Assembly (NCBI GenBank): GCA_910585665.1
Contig: CAJUFI010000001.1
Span: 94,627 to 158,626 of the forward strand
Direction: 5' to 3'
Source of the DNA: an uncultured Acetatifactor sp.
Lineage (GTDB): Bacteria > Bacillota > Clostridia > Lachnospirales > Lachnospiraceae
DNA: 64,000 nucleotides
Positions 8,196-17,248 of this stretch are shown here, one piece after another; position 1 is the stretch's first letter, and each line of letters opens with the position of its first letter. The translations under genes and the position numbers were made by a program. The notes below the pieces were generated by a model that made no database searches, was not told the origin of the DNA, and saw nothing but the letters and a program-made list of their open reading frames with translations.

Positions 8196-9695
8196 TTAAA
8201 ACAGCATCCTGGTCATATATTCGTCCGCGAAAAATGGGTCTGTGGACAATTCGACTATCTTCGCGCTTTTTGCATATTTTTCGCAGACTGCCCTGTAGTC
8301 GTTGTTTAAAAGCATCATGGACGCGCCGCTCAGCGCTGCATTGCCCACCACATGAATGTAGGACAGCATCTCTTCCGGGAACAGCCCTATCTTCGCTCCG
8401 TTCGCTACATCCAGATAGCTTCCAAAGCCGCCCGCGATCAATAGTGCTGCTACATCTTCACAGCTAAGCCCTGCGGTGTGCAGCAATGTGCGGATTCCGG
8501 CGTGGATGGCGCTTTTGGCCAGCTGTACCATCCGTACATCGTTCTGGGTGAAGACAACGGGGTTTGCTATCACCGCCGACTCTTCCTCGATATATCCGGT
8601 CTCGTCCATCAAGCCGGTCTCCAGCAGACAGGCTACCGCGTCCACCACGCCGCTTCCGCAGATTCCCCGGGGAGCTGTATCGCCGATTACATGAGACGTG
8701 ATTTTTCCGTTCTGCACAGTCACCCGGTCTACCGCTCCGCTGCTTCCGCCCATCCCCATGGAGATGCCTGCGCCCTCGAAAGCAGGGCCCGCAGCGGTGG
8801 AACAGCAATAGAGCTGTGCGTCATGCCACAGAGCAATCTCTCCGTTGGTGCCGATGTCCGCCAGCAGCTGCGTATCCGACTTCTCGCAAATACCTCCCGC
8901 CAGCAGTGCCGTCATAAGGTCAGCTCCCACGAACGCTGCGGCGCATGGTGCCAGATATATCTTTGTATCCGGCAACAGAGAAGCAAGGTGCAGGCTTTCG
9001 GCACTCACATTCTCCCCGAAAAGCCGCTCCGCTGCAAAGGGTGCATGGGACAAGGGCTCTACGGAAGTTCCGGTGAGCAGATGGAGCATGACCGTGTTTC
9101 CGGTAATCGTAACTCCGTCAATCTCCCGGGAGGAAATCCCGGCCTTCTGGGCGAGTTCTGTCAACAGGGTGTCCACGGCTTCACGGATGGCTGCGGCAAT
9201 GGCCCGATCCTCGCCTTTCATGGCCGCTTCAATCCTGGAAATCACGTCCGCTCCCCAACCGGCCTGGGGGTTCAATCGACTGCTCTGCGCCAGAAGCGTC
9301 CCGCGGACATCATACAGGCGGGCAGCCAATGTGGTGGTGCCGATATCCAGCACGAATCCATAGGCAGAAAACACAGGTTTCAATGTGATGGCCGGCATGT
9401 CACCGGCTATGCGAATCTGGCCGGCATTCGTCCCGGCCAGCTGCACGGTGCAGTCTCCCTCCACCACAGCGCAGCATGCCAGACGCACACCTTCCCTGAA
9501 CTCTTTTTCGGATAGGAAATCCCTTTCCCTGTCCGAATAATCACTCAGCTCCCCGGCCGCGGCCACACGGCATTTCCCGCAGCGGCCGTGGCCGCCGCAG
9601 GGCATGCTCATGTGCTGTTCCCGGGCCAGCAAATCGCCCAGCTTTGTTCCGGCTTCTACTGTATATGTAATTCCGTTTACCGTCACATTCGCCAT
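8196..9695 (-). CDS. Corrinoid-activating ferredoxin/ASKHA protein (RACo-like, RamA-type role)
   Basis: 499 residues. The N-terminal [2Fe-2S] ferredoxin domain has cysteines in MPCGGHGRCGKCRV and a fourth in LACCAV. The C-terminal ASKHA ATPase-fold region has phosphate and adenosine motifs (FVLDIGTTTLAARLYD, ADIGTNGEIALW, GSGVVDAVACLL, IAGGFGSYLD). Such proteins use ATP to reduce inactive Co(II) corrinoid back to Co(I) in corrinoid-dependent methyltransferase systems. The ATG at 9695 is chosen because GGAGAGGA lies five bases upstream; the frame extends to 9734 without such a site. It is the last gene of the operon with corrinoid protein and URO-D-type methyltransferases, which strongly supports the reactivation role. 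Confidence 0.9.
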   Translation of the reverse strand: MANVTVNGITYTVEAGTKLGDLLAREQHMSMPCGGHGRCGKCRVAAAGELSDYSDRERDFLSEKEFREGVRLACCAVVEGDCTVQLAGTNAGQIRIAGDMPAITLKPVFSAYGFVLDIGTTTLAARLYDVRGTLLAQSSRLNPQAGWGADVISRIEAAMKGEDRAIAAAIREAVDTLLTELAQKAGISSREIDGVTITGNTVMLHLLTGTSVEPLSHAPFAAERLFGENVSAESLHLASLLPDTKIYLAPCAAAFVGADLMTALLAGGICEKSDTQLLADIGTNGEIALWHDAQLYCCSTAAGPAFEGAGISMGMGGSSGAVDRVTVQNGKITSHVIGDTAPRGICGSGVVDAVACLLETGLMDETGYIEEESAVIANPVVFTQNDVRMVQLAKSAIHAGIRTLLHTAGLSCEDVAALLIAGGFGSYLDVANGAKIGLFPEEMLSYIHVVGNAALSGASMMLLNNDYRAVCEKYAKSAKIVELSTDPFFADEYMTRMLF

Positions 9696-9783
9696 GGAGT
9701 CCTCTCCTATCCTGTCACTCTTGACAAAGAGCAACCGCTTCTAATTCCAATCTGTACTGTCCGCGTCCAGACGGCATCCCCGG

Positions 9784-10356
9784 TTACATAATCGAACAGA
9801 AAAACGCTCCGAAATAGGTAACCGTATTCTGACCATTGATATACTTCATTCCGCTTGCGGCGGCAAGCTTTGACACATTGATTCCGTATGCTTCCAAAGA
9901 AGACAATGCCTGATTCGGATACCGGCACGGACCGCCGGCCTCTCTGGCACATTTCTGACAGACATGACATCCGCCCGCCCCCAGATGAAGGATACGCATG
10001 AAAGAATCCTCTGTGAACATTTTCGTCACTTTCTGGGACAGTTCACTATGCTTTTTGGCCGCTTCCTGCATCCCTTCTATATCATAGCTGTCCTCCAGAA
10101 GCCCCACTGTCTGATACACAAAAGCATAATCGAAAGTACGGATTGTTTTCATCAATGTATCGATATCGCCAATGTCCGGCGGGCACATCCAGCACTTGCC
10201 GTACTTGCCGCAGGCATTGGATTCGCACAGACTCCGGAAACCGGCATCCAGTTCCACCTGGGAGACCGGAATGACGGCTGCTTTGTAAGCTCCCTTCTCC
10301 ACCATCTGCTCTACCAGACTGTCAAAGAATTTGGCATCTGCTATCTTTTCCACCAT
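9784..10356 (-). CDS. DUF2284 cysteine-rich metal-binding protein
   Basis: 190 residues with two cysteine clusters: CESNACGKYGKCWMCPP (about residues 44-60) and GGCHVCQKCAREAGGPC (about residues 125-143). The pattern and length fit DUF2284, predicted to bind metal or iron-sulfur clusters. Members often lie next to corrinoid methyltransferase genes, as here between a URO-D-type gene and the RACo-like activator, 37 bp downstream of the former. The exact role is unknown; electron delivery or metal handling for corrinoid activation is an inference. Confidence 0.85.
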   Translation of the reverse strand: MVEKIADAKFFDSLVEQMVEKGAYKAAVIPVSQVELDAGFRSLCESNACGKYGKCWMCPPDIGDIDTLMKTIRTFDYAFVYQTVGLLEDSYDIEGMQEAAKKHSELSQKVTKMFTEDSFMRILHLGAGGCHVCQKCAREAGGPCRYPNQALSSLEAYGINVSKLAAASGMKYINGQNTVTYFGAFFCSIM

Positions 10357-10393
10357 ATTTCTTTCAACCTCCGCGGGCTAAAATCCCACTGCA

Positions 10394-11542
10394 TCAAATC
10401 TTCTCAGGAACTGTCGTAGACAATTCCTTAATTTCCTCTGCATAGTACTGCACCAGCTCAAATTTCGAGCCGGGCATGAGCCTGTGGTCAGGGCAGGGAA
10501 TGAATCCGCCCAGAGAAGCCAGGCGCTTCATGCGCTGTATCTCCTGGTCCACCGCGGCTTTGTCCTTCCGGAACGCAATCTTATCCATACCTCCTACGCC
10601 CAGCATTCCCTTCCCGAATCGGTTGCGTGCGGCCTCGAACTGGTCTCCCCACACGCCTACCTCGATGGGGAACATGGTGTTCACGCCGTTCTCGAACCAG
10701 GTGGGAAGCAGTTTTTCCGTCACGCCGTCACAGTCCAGGGAAATGATGTCAATGCCGTACTGGCGGCAGAGATCGTTCCTCTTCTTGTAATGTTTTGCAC
10801 AAATCTCATCAAACAGACCCGGATCCAGAAGCGGTCCGTTCTTGAAGCAGATATCCTCCCAATAGTGGGCGAAATCGAACTTCGCGCCGGTCTCCAGGAC
10901 TGCCTTTGCGCACTGATACTGCATCTCTGCATAAGTGTCCACGATGTCGGCAAAGAGTTCCTCGTCCTCGTCATACATCAGATAGCTCATCCCCACCACG
11001 GAGACCATATCCCTGATCTGTCCCGCCACGCTGCCCAGATGCAGGCCTACGGGAACGTCATCGGGCCTGGTCTCATTGAAATGTCTGAAATACTCCAGGT
11101 CGATGCGCTCCGGGGCATACTGCATCCTGGGCTTGTAAAGCGTCTCGAAGGCCTCCCTGTCCTTGAGCAGATAATCGTCCTCGGAAGGGATGGACGTGAT
11201 GCCCGGCTTCACTCGCTCAATCAGCCCGTTTCCGTTCTGGACCCTCTTCGTGCCGTCCGGCAGCACTTCCAGTACCTTTACCTCGAATCCCGGATACAGC
11301 CCATTGGCGGGACCCACCATCCGCTGCCAGTTGAAGTCCCAGCCGATGATGCGGTCCAGTTCCCTGTCCGCATCGTTTCCGTCTCCCACGCTTCCCGCCA
11401 GGTCTTTTGAAATCTTCCCCTGCTCAGCCCACTCCTGCAGAAGCTCGCTCCAATAGCCGAAGTGCACCGCCGGGAAGCGGTCTACGGGCTTGTAGTGCAA
11501 AATGTTCATGGCACGTTCTCTGTTCGTCATTTCCTTGACCAT
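10394..11542 (-). CDS. URO-D-fold methyltransferase (uroporphyrinogen decarboxylase family)
   Basis: 382 residues of the URO-D/MtaA superfamily, a TIM barrel used both by uroporphyrinogen decarboxylase and by corrinoid-dependent methyltransferases. Seen are NRERAMNILHYKPVDRFP at the start, HYWEDICFKNGPLLDP and SLDCDGVTEKLLPTWFENGVN in the middle, and GGFIPCPDHRLMP near the end. The context of corrinoid protein and RACo-like activator favours methyl transfer over haem synthesis. The start is uncertain between 11542 and the ATG at 11530; GGAAAGG sits very close to the first. The last coding bases contain a 21-bp palindrome made of both termini of the family A MITE, so the C-terminal tail may be element-derived. 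Confidence 0.85.
   Translation of the reverse strand: MVKEMTNRERAMNILHYKPVDRFPAVHFGYWSELLQEWAEQGKISKDLAGSVGDGNDADRELDRIIGWDFNWQRMVGPANGLYPGFEVKVLEVLPDGTKRVQNGNGLIERVKPGITSIPSEDDYLLKDREAFETLYKPRMQYAPERIDLEYFRHFNETRPDDVPVGLHLGSVAGQIRDMVSVVGMSYLMYDEDEELFADIVDTYAEMQYQCAKAVLETGAKFDFAHYWEDICFKNGPLLDPGLFDEICAKHYKKRNDLCRQYGIDIISLDCDGVTEKLLPTWFENGVNTMFPIEVGVWGDQFEAARNRFGKGMLGVGGMDKIAFRKDKAAVDQEIQRMKRLASLGGFIPCPDHRLMPGSKFELVQYYAEEIKELSTTVPEKI
10407..10427. mobile_element. 21-bp fused termini of family A MITE (possible remnant)
   Basis: GGAACTGTCG joins directly to TAGACAATTCC, which equal the left-end and right-end sequences of the 100-bp family A elements with the interior missing. It lies inside the 3' end of the URO-D gene and encodes ELSTTVP there. 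Chance similarity cannot be ruled out. Confidence 0.5.
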
Positions 11543-11660
11543 ACCTTTCCGCAGCTGCAGCCTGCAGTTATACGCTGCAGGCCCTCCACCGGCTCATAAA
11601 GCCCGGAGCGCCTCAGCCACTCCTCAACCGCTCTCAGCCGCACTATTCCACAGAGCAGTG

Positions 11661-12677
11661 TCACTTCCCGGATTCATAAAATTCCTTCACCGCCGCGAAG
11701 AAAGCGTCGATATTCTCCCATTTCGAGCGGGGCGGGATATCGCAGCCTGAGGAGATGACGAAATTCGGATACCCGCAGCAGGCTTCCATGACCTGTAAAG
11801 TAGCTGTGCGGATGGACTCCGGCGTGCCGTTGCAGAATTCCCCGGCGGGATCCACATTTCCCATGGCAATGGTGTCAGCCGGGATATGCTCCATCATCTT
11901 CGCCATGTCTATGGCGTTCCCGAAATGATAGGCAGCTGCTCCTGTGTCCAGAATGGAATCGATCATCTGGATGGTGTTGTTGCCGCAATTATGATAAATA
12001 ATGATGAAATTATCGTCCTGCACAGCCTCCACCAGCCCCTTCACATAGGGGGCGGAGAACTCTTCCGCCAGGGCAGGGGACAAAAGCCCCGTCACAGGCT
12101 CCGCCAGGACGATTCCGTTTGCACCGGCCTCTTTGTACGCCTTGCAGTACTCTATCAGAAACGCCGTGGCCTTCTCCATCACCAGATGCACCATGTCAGG
12201 CTCGTCATAGCATTCCACCATGATCTCCGTCACGTCCAGAAGCCGGGCAGCCAGTGAAAAGGGACCGATGGCCCCCGCAAACACAGGCCGATCCGTGATC
12301 AGTTCCGTGGCCTTTCTGATCGCGTCCACATAGAGACCGCTTCTGGCGCTTCCCACTTTGGGGACTTCCAAGGCACGGGCCTCTTCCTCATCGTGCACGA
12401 TTCTGCCCACCACCGTAGGGACCTCGCTGTCCGATACCCGAATCTGAGAGCCGAAGCATTCCGCTTCCACGGAGAGGTCCATCAGGCTTACGGCAGCGGC
12501 GGCATCCGTGTGCTCCGCCACCAGCTGCATTCCCTTAGCCTGTCTGTCGCTGTCGGATATCAGCTCGTTCACGCTGATGCCCAGCAGCTGTACGGCGGGG
12601 AATGATAGAATCGGCATTGTCTTTTTCACGGGAGCGTTCTTCAGCTCCTCCAGCCAAGTTCGCATATTTCTTTCCAT
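11661..12677 (-). CDS. MtaA/MtbA-like URO-D-family corrinoid methyltransferase
   Basis: About 338 residues from the ATG at 12677; upstream codons to 12776 overlap the corrinoid gene and lack a site. AGGAG precedes the ATG by about 13 nt, longer than ideal, and an ATG at 12665 is possible. The product has the MtaA-type zinc-ligand arrangement: His and Cys in IIIYHNCGNN (about residue 240) and a later Cys in ISSGCDIPP (about residue 312). MtaA/MtbA proteins move methyl from methyl-corrinoid protein to an acceptor thiol or folate, or act in the demethylation half-reaction. It lies 22 bp after the corrinoid protein gene. Confidence 0.87.
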   Translation of the reverse strand: MERNMRTWLEELKNAPVKKTMPILSFPAVQLLGISVNELISDSDRQAKGMQLVAEHTDAAAAVSLMDLSVEAECFGSQIRVSDSEVPTVVGRIVHDEEEARALEVPKVGSARSGLYVDAIRKATELITDRPVFAGAIGPFSLAARLLDVTEIMVECYDEPDMVHLVMEKATAFLIEYCKAYKEAGANGIVLAEPVTGLLSPALAEEFSAPYVKGLVEAVQDDNFIIIYHNCGNNTIQMIDSILDTGAAAYHFGNAIDMAKMMEHIPADTIAMGNVDPAGEFCNGTPESIRTATLQVMEACCGYPNFVISSGCDIPPRSKWENIDAFFAAVKEFYESGK

Positions 12678-12699
12678 AATATGGCAGGAACTCCTTTCC

Positions 12700-14277
12700 T
12701 TAGCAGGCCGCAGCACACAGCTCCACAGCCGCGTCTGCAGCGCTGGCAGCATCAGAAGTATACTTGTCTGCGCCAATCTTCTTACAATATTCCTCTGTCA
12801 CAGGCGCACCGCCGATCATAATCTTCACCTTGTCGCGGATGCCTGCCTCCTCCGCTTTCTTCACCACTTGCTCCATGACGCCCATGGTGGTGGTCAGCAG
12901 CGCGGAGCAGCATATTATCTGGCAGTTCTGCTCGATGGCGGTCTGGACATAGATCTCAGGAGCCACATCCGTGCCCAGGTCAATCACCTCCAGCCCCTTT
13001 CCCTCCATCATCATCTTCACCAGGTTCTTGCCGATGTCGTGCAGATCTCCCTGAACTGTGCCGATGCAGACCTTGCCCGTGGCCTTCACGCCCGCTTCCG
13101 CCATCAGGGGCTTGAGCACCTGTGCGCCCATGTTCATGGCTCTTGCGGCCACCAGCACCTCGGGCACGTACACTTCGTTGTTCTTGAACTTCTCTCCTAC
13201 CACGCCCATTCCGTCCAACAGGCCTTCGCTCAAGATCTGCTCCACAGGGATGCCCTCGGCCACCGCCTGTTCCACCAGCTCCTTGACGATTTTTGCCTTG
13301 CCGCGCTGCAGGTTCTGTGAAATCTCCGCTAAAATACTCATAGTCTTCTCTCCTTTGCTTTCTGCATTGATATGGTTGGTTTGTACCTTGGTACGATATT
13401 GGTTCGGGGTCATGGAAAACTGCGCCTTGAACAGCTGGTAGAAGGACGGCACATCCTTCAGGCCGCAGCTGTACACAATCTGTTCATTGGTCATCCGGCT
13501 TTCCCGCAGCAGCCTACAGGCCTCCGTCAACCGGACCCGGCGCAGGTAGTCGGAAAAATGTTCTCCCGTGACCCGATGGAACAACTTGCTTAAATAGGAT
13601 TTGCTCAGGAACAGGGAATCCGCAATCGCCTCCAATGTCAGCTCCTTCTCAAAGTAGCGGTCCAATACGGCACGGATGACGGAAGTCACTGTCATCTGGT
13701 CCTTTGCGAGGACATGGTCGGCTGCGTGGGATTCCTCCAGATGCCGTCTCACCGTGATGAGGAATTCCGTCAGGTACGACTTCACCATGTCCCGCCATTC
13801 CGGCGGTTTTTCCGCTATCTCCATCTCAATCATTTGATAGATTTTCTCTATCGCGTCCAGAGAACGGTTCTTCAGGCAGATATGTGCCGCCAAAATATCC
13901 TCATCAAATATCCCGTAACAGAAACGGGGGCTGTCCGAAGCCGCAAGCTCCTCCGGGAACCAGTCGCCTGCGTCGAACAGAAGATTGCGCACGATGAGCC
14001 GTTCTTTCTCATCTTTAGCAAAATATTCGTGGGGGACGCCTACGTTCAGGATATAGATATCCCCCTTTCTGCATTCCAAAACCTTATTCCAAATGCAGTG
14101 GACGCCGCTCCCCTCCACCACGATGCTGATTTCCACGAATTCATGGAAATGCAGGTGGGACAACGCGAAATCCGGGTGGAATATTTTGTCGCACTGAGCC
14201 GTATTCTGAAAAATCGGTTCATCTCTCAGCCATTCCTCTTTTCTCATCTTGGACGGCTGTCCGTCTGGGTAAACCAT
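12700..14277 (-). CDS. AraC-family regulator fused in frame to a corrinoid (B12-binding) protein
   Basis: One open frame of 525 codons. Residues 1-312 are an AraC regulator: cupin-like N-terminus (HLHFHEFVEISIVVEGSG), then two helix-turn-helix segments (LTLEAIADSLFLSKSYLSKLF and NEQIVYSCGLKDVPSFYQLF) ending SMTPNQYR. No stop follows; the frame runs through what looks like an intergenic spacer into residues 313-525, a complete corrinoid protein of usual length (213 residues). It has the MtbC-type N-terminal helical domain and the cobalamin His motif GDLHDIGKN. The corrinoid part retains its own start: ATG at 13341 with AAAGGAG eight bases upstream. Thus both a fusion and a free corrinoid protein could be made. 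The AraC start has AGGAG overlapping the stop of the preceding gene. Confidence 0.88.
   Translation of the reverse strand: MVYPDGQPSKMRKEEWLRDEPIFQNTAQCDKIFHPDFALSHLHFHEFVEISIVVEGSGVHCIWNKVLECRKGDIYILNVGVPHEYFAKDEKERLIVRNLLFDAGDWFPEELAASDSPRFCYGIFDEDILAAHICLKNRSLDAIEKIYQMIEMEIAEKPPEWRDMVKSYLTEFLITVRRHLEESHAADHVLAKDQMTVTSVIRAVLDRYFEKELTLEAIADSLFLSKSYLSKLFHRVTGEHFSDYLRRVRLTEACRLLRESRMTNEQIVYSCGLKDVPSFYQLFKAQFSMTPNQYRTKVQTNHINAESKGEKTMSILAEISQNLQRGKAKIVKELVEQAVAEGIPVEQILSEGLLDGMGVVGEKFKNNEVYVPEVLVAARAMNMGAQVLKPLMAEAGVKATGKVCIGTVQGDLHDIGKNLVKMMMEGKGLEVIDLGTDVAPEIYVQTAIEQNCQIICCSALLTTTMGVMEQVVKKAEEAGIRDKVKIMIGGAPVTEEYCKKIGADKYTSDAASAADAAVELCAAAC
13339..13356 (-). promoter_or_regulatory. Internal ribosome binding site and start for free corrinoid protein
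   Basis: AAAGGAG (13350-13356) with an 8-nt spacing to ATG (13339-13341), ideal for initiation, sits in the middle of the AraC-corrinoid frame. It marks the ancestral start of a 213-residue corrinoid protein ending at 12700. Confidence 0.8.
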
Positions 14278-14286
14278 TTATATCTC

Positions 14287-14829
14287 CTAAATCTCTCTGG
14301 CCAGCTTATAGATTAAGTCAAAAGCGAACTTCAAATCCTCCATGGAACAATGGTTCTGCACGAAATGCGTGGTACAGCAGATCCACCGTTTCCCTCCCGG
14401 CAGCCCAAAGACTCTGCGGATCTCCCGCTCCAGCTCCGCCCGGGACAGAATGCCGATAGCCGACTGGACGCAGACGCCGCCCAGTATGGTAAAGCGGTCC
14501 GCATACTTCTCCAGATAGGTATCGTAGGACATCCCGGCGCTCTCCTGCCATGGGTGCACCACATCCAGCCCAAGCTGCGCGATGCCGTCCGCCACTTTCA
14601 TGACACATCCATCCGAATGCAGGCTTGCCAACGCCCCCCTGGAATGGACGTAATCCACCACCCGCTTCATATTGGCCATGTCAAATTCATAATGGTCCTC
14701 GAACGCTGTTACCGATCCCCAAACATCCGCAATCTCTTCCGACAGATTGGCCGAGACCCAACCGTAGATTGGCTGTCTGTCCAAAGGTTTCCCCTGTATG
14801 GCATTCCGCACTCTTTCGGTACTATCCAT
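14287..14829 (-). pseudogene. URO-D-family methyltransferase with large internal deletion
   Basis: 180 codons in frame from ATG 14829 (AAGGG about 10 nt upstream). The N-terminal part (STERVRNAIQGKPLDRQPIYGWVSANL, ending AFEDHYEFDM) and the C-terminal part (VVDYVHSRGALASLHSDGCVMKV, GLDVVHPWQE) are both typical of the family, but about 150-180 residues of barrel normally lie between them. The join keeps the frame. The product lacks most of the barrel and is probably inactive, although a trimmed partner protein cannot be excluded. It is the first gene of the corrinoid operon, and its stop codon overlaps the ribosome binding site of the AraC-corrinoid gene. Confidence 0.75.
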
Positions 14830-14997
14830 AATACCGCATCCCTTCTTGAACAGATTTTCTGTCAATATAGCACAAATCAAAAGGGAATGAAATAGGGTTC
14901 AAGTGCCATTTACCTGCAAATCAGGAAACAAAACCACACACTATCTCCGCTTTCTCCGGCGCATCCGCTTCTGTCGCCACCGTGCCGTCAGTCTGCC

Positions 14998-17232
14998 TTA
15001 CATGGGACATTTTCCGGATAAATCTTGCATTTCCCTCATGTCCCTTTTCAGCCCCTCAAAATCGAGATAATCCTCAATGAACTGTTTCCGCAGAAAATCC
15101 AGGGGAATGAACTCATTGTATTTGCCGTTGATCTGGATTTTGTCCGGAAGAGGCAGGCTGTACAGGTCCAGATCCGAGCGCAGGATATCCCTTATGATAT
15201 CCTCCAGCTGTTCCCTGTTTCCATCGAAGACCACCTCAAGGTACAGGCAGGTGCTCCAGGGTATCTTGCTCTTAATTTTCCTCTGGCGCAGCGCGTAGTG
15301 GAGCGTCACCAGCTGCCTTGTCCCTATCCAGGGGAAAACGGCGAACTTGTGTTTGGAAATCTCTGTCACCAGGTTCTCCAGAATGCCGCTGTTGCGGGCG
15401 ATATACTGGATTTCCGTAAGGCGCTCCTGGCTGCGGCCGCTTAAGTACAGATAGGGGTCGTCCCGCTCCAGGACGCTGCGCACCTTCCGAACCAGCACCG
15501 TATGGAGCTCCGCCTCGAAATCCCGGTCCCAGTCCACCACGGAGATGCCAGGCACCTTCTTCACGAACAGCACCTTGGACTTCACGTTGATGTCCACCGT
15601 CTCCCAGGACATGCCGGCCAGCGCGAACCGGGTGCCTACGGGATAGGTCTTGTCCACGGTGCCGATGGTCCGATTCTCCTCCTTCACCAACAGGTATTCC
15701 GGCGCCAGGAACACTGTCAGGAATTTATGGCTGTTCACTTCCTTTTCACCGGCCCGTCCGATCAGCAGGCCGCCGTGCTCGCTGCGCTCCAGCTGCTCGA
15801 TATAAATCAGATGTTTCAGCAGCCTCTGATAGTCCTCCTGGGAAATCTTCCGGAACGCCCCGAGGCTCAGCACTGCCTGGGCCAGACCGGCGGGGGACAT
15901 CTCCCCGTTGCTCTTCAGGATGCTCATGGTCTGGTGGTACAGCAGGTTGTAGGCATGATGCCTGGGGGGGATGGGCTCCATCCAGCGGTCCCGCAGGTAC
16001 AGCTCGATAATCGCTATGGTCCGGATGAACTCCCAGTTGATCGGCCCCAGGATGTCCGAGGAATTGATTTTGATGCTCTCCACGAAGGTGAACAGCAGCT
16101 GGGGCACCTGTCCCCGCCGCCCGCAGCGCCCCAGACGCTGGGCGAAACTGGAGACATTCAGGGGCGCGCCTATCTGCACTGCCTGATCCAGGGAGCCGAT
16201 GTCGATGCCCAGCTCCAGGGTCACGGTGGCACCGGTGACAATCTTCTCGTCGGCGGACTTCATCTCATCCTCCGTGGTTTCCCGGAGCAGGGCCGAGACA
16301 TTGCCGTGATGGACCCGGTATACGTCAGGAGCTTTGTGTTTCAACGCAATATCGCGTATATGGGCCATGATGAGTTCAATCTCCTCCCGGCTGTTGGCGA
16401 AGATGATCGTCTTCTTGTCCAGAGTCTGGCGGAAGAGATATTCGTAATGCTCCCTGTCCCCGATGTCCCCGCCGGTGTCCACGTCCACCACGTTCTGGCT
16501 GCCGTTCCGCTCCACGAAATCCCGTTTGTCGGCATAGTTCACGAAGCGCTCGATGTGCAGGCGCACTTTCCGCTTCCCCTCCTCCGCCACGGGCGCGGCA
16601 CATCTTCTGCCTGTCCCGGTGTTCAGCCAGTCCTGGGCCAGGGACACGTCCCCTAAGGTGGCGGAGAGCCCTATCCTGCGGGGATTGGCTCCCGTCAGGG
16701 CCTTCAGCCGCTCCAGGACGCACAGAAGCTGGAGCCCCCGCTCGTCCCGCATGAAATAATGCACCTCGTCAATGATGACGAAGCGCAGGTCGCAGAACAT
16801 GTTCAGGCAGGCACCCCGCTTATTGGTGACCAGGCTCTCCAATGACTCCGGCGTAATCTGCAGGATGCCCTCCGGATGCTTGATCAGCCGGTCCTTCTTG
16901 TCCACGGATGCATCCCCGTGCCATTTGGTGACAGGGATATTGGAGTCCAAAAGCAGCTGTTCCAGACGCTTGAACTGGTCGTTGATCAGCGCTTTCAGGG
17001 GAGAGATATACATGACCCCCACCGAGCGGGCCGGTTTCTCATATAGATGCGTTAGCACGGGAAGGAAAGCCGCCTCCGTCTTGCCGGAAGCCGTGCCGGA
17101 GGAAAGCAGCAGATTGTCATCGCTGTCGAAGATCACCTGACAGGCCGCCACCTGGTTGCCATGCAGCTCTTCCCATTTATTTTCATAGATGAAATCCTGT
17201 ATAAAAGGCGCAAGCCTGTTGAATACGTCCAT
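14998..17232 (-). CDS. Lhr-like superfamily 2 helicase (BrxHI-like)
   Basis: 744 residues. SF2 motifs are clear: Walker A SSGTASGKT (about residues 44-52), motif Ia SPLKALINDQ, motif II IIDEVHYF, motif III LSATLGD, motif V VTLELGIDIGSLDQ and motif VI QRLGRCGRRG. Lhr-type C-terminal domains follow. Lhr-like helicases pair with BrxD-type ATPases in type 2 BREX and in TerB-associated DNA-processing cassettes. Here the matching BrxD-like ATPase and TerB protein lie at 21160-24518 on the same strand, but other genes have come between. GGAG precedes the ATG; the upstream AAA gene ends only 16 bp before. Likely role: ATP-driven DNA unwinding in defence or stress-related DNA processing (inference). 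Confidence 0.88.
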   Translation of the reverse strand: MDVFNRLAPFIQDFIYENKWEELHGNQVAACQVIFDSDDNLLLSSGTASGKTEAAFLPVLTHLYEKPARSVGVMYISPLKALINDQFKRLEQLLLDSNIPVTKWHGDASVDKKDRLIKHPEGILQITPESLESLVTNKRGACLNMFCDLRFVIIDEVHYFMRDERGLQLLCVLERLKALTGANPRRIGLSATLGDVSLAQDWLNTGTGRRCAAPVAEEGKRKVRLHIERFVNYADKRDFVERNGSQNVVDVDTGGDIGDREHYEYLFRQTLDKKTIIFANSREEIELIMAHIRDIALKHKAPDVYRVHHGNVSALLRETTEDEMKSADEKIVTGATVTLELGIDIGSLDQAVQIGAPLNVSSFAQRLGRCGRRGQVPQLLFTFVESIKINSSDILGPINWEFIRTIAIIELYLRDRWMEPIPPRHHAYNLLYHQTMSILKSNGEMSPAGLAQAVLSLGAFRKISQEDYQRLLKHLIYIEQLERSEHGGLLIGRAGEKEVNSHKFLTVFLAPEYLLVKEENRTIGTVDKTYPVGTRFALAGMSWETVDINVKSKVLFVKKVPGISVVDWDRDFEAELHTVLVRKVRSVLERDDPYLYLSGRSQERLTEIQYIARNSGILENLVTEISKHKFAVFPWIGTRQLVTLHYALRQRKIKSKIPWSTCLYLEVVFDGNREQLEDIIRDILRSDLDLYSLPLPDKIQINGKYNEFIPLDFLRKQFIEDYLDFEGLKRDMREMQDLSGKCPM

Positions 17233-17248
17233 TGTGTAATCTCCATGT

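Noticed and set aside
14881..14997. Cobalamin riboswitch upstream of the corrinoid operon
   Set aside because: Only about 117 bp are available and no B12-box-like sequence was seen.
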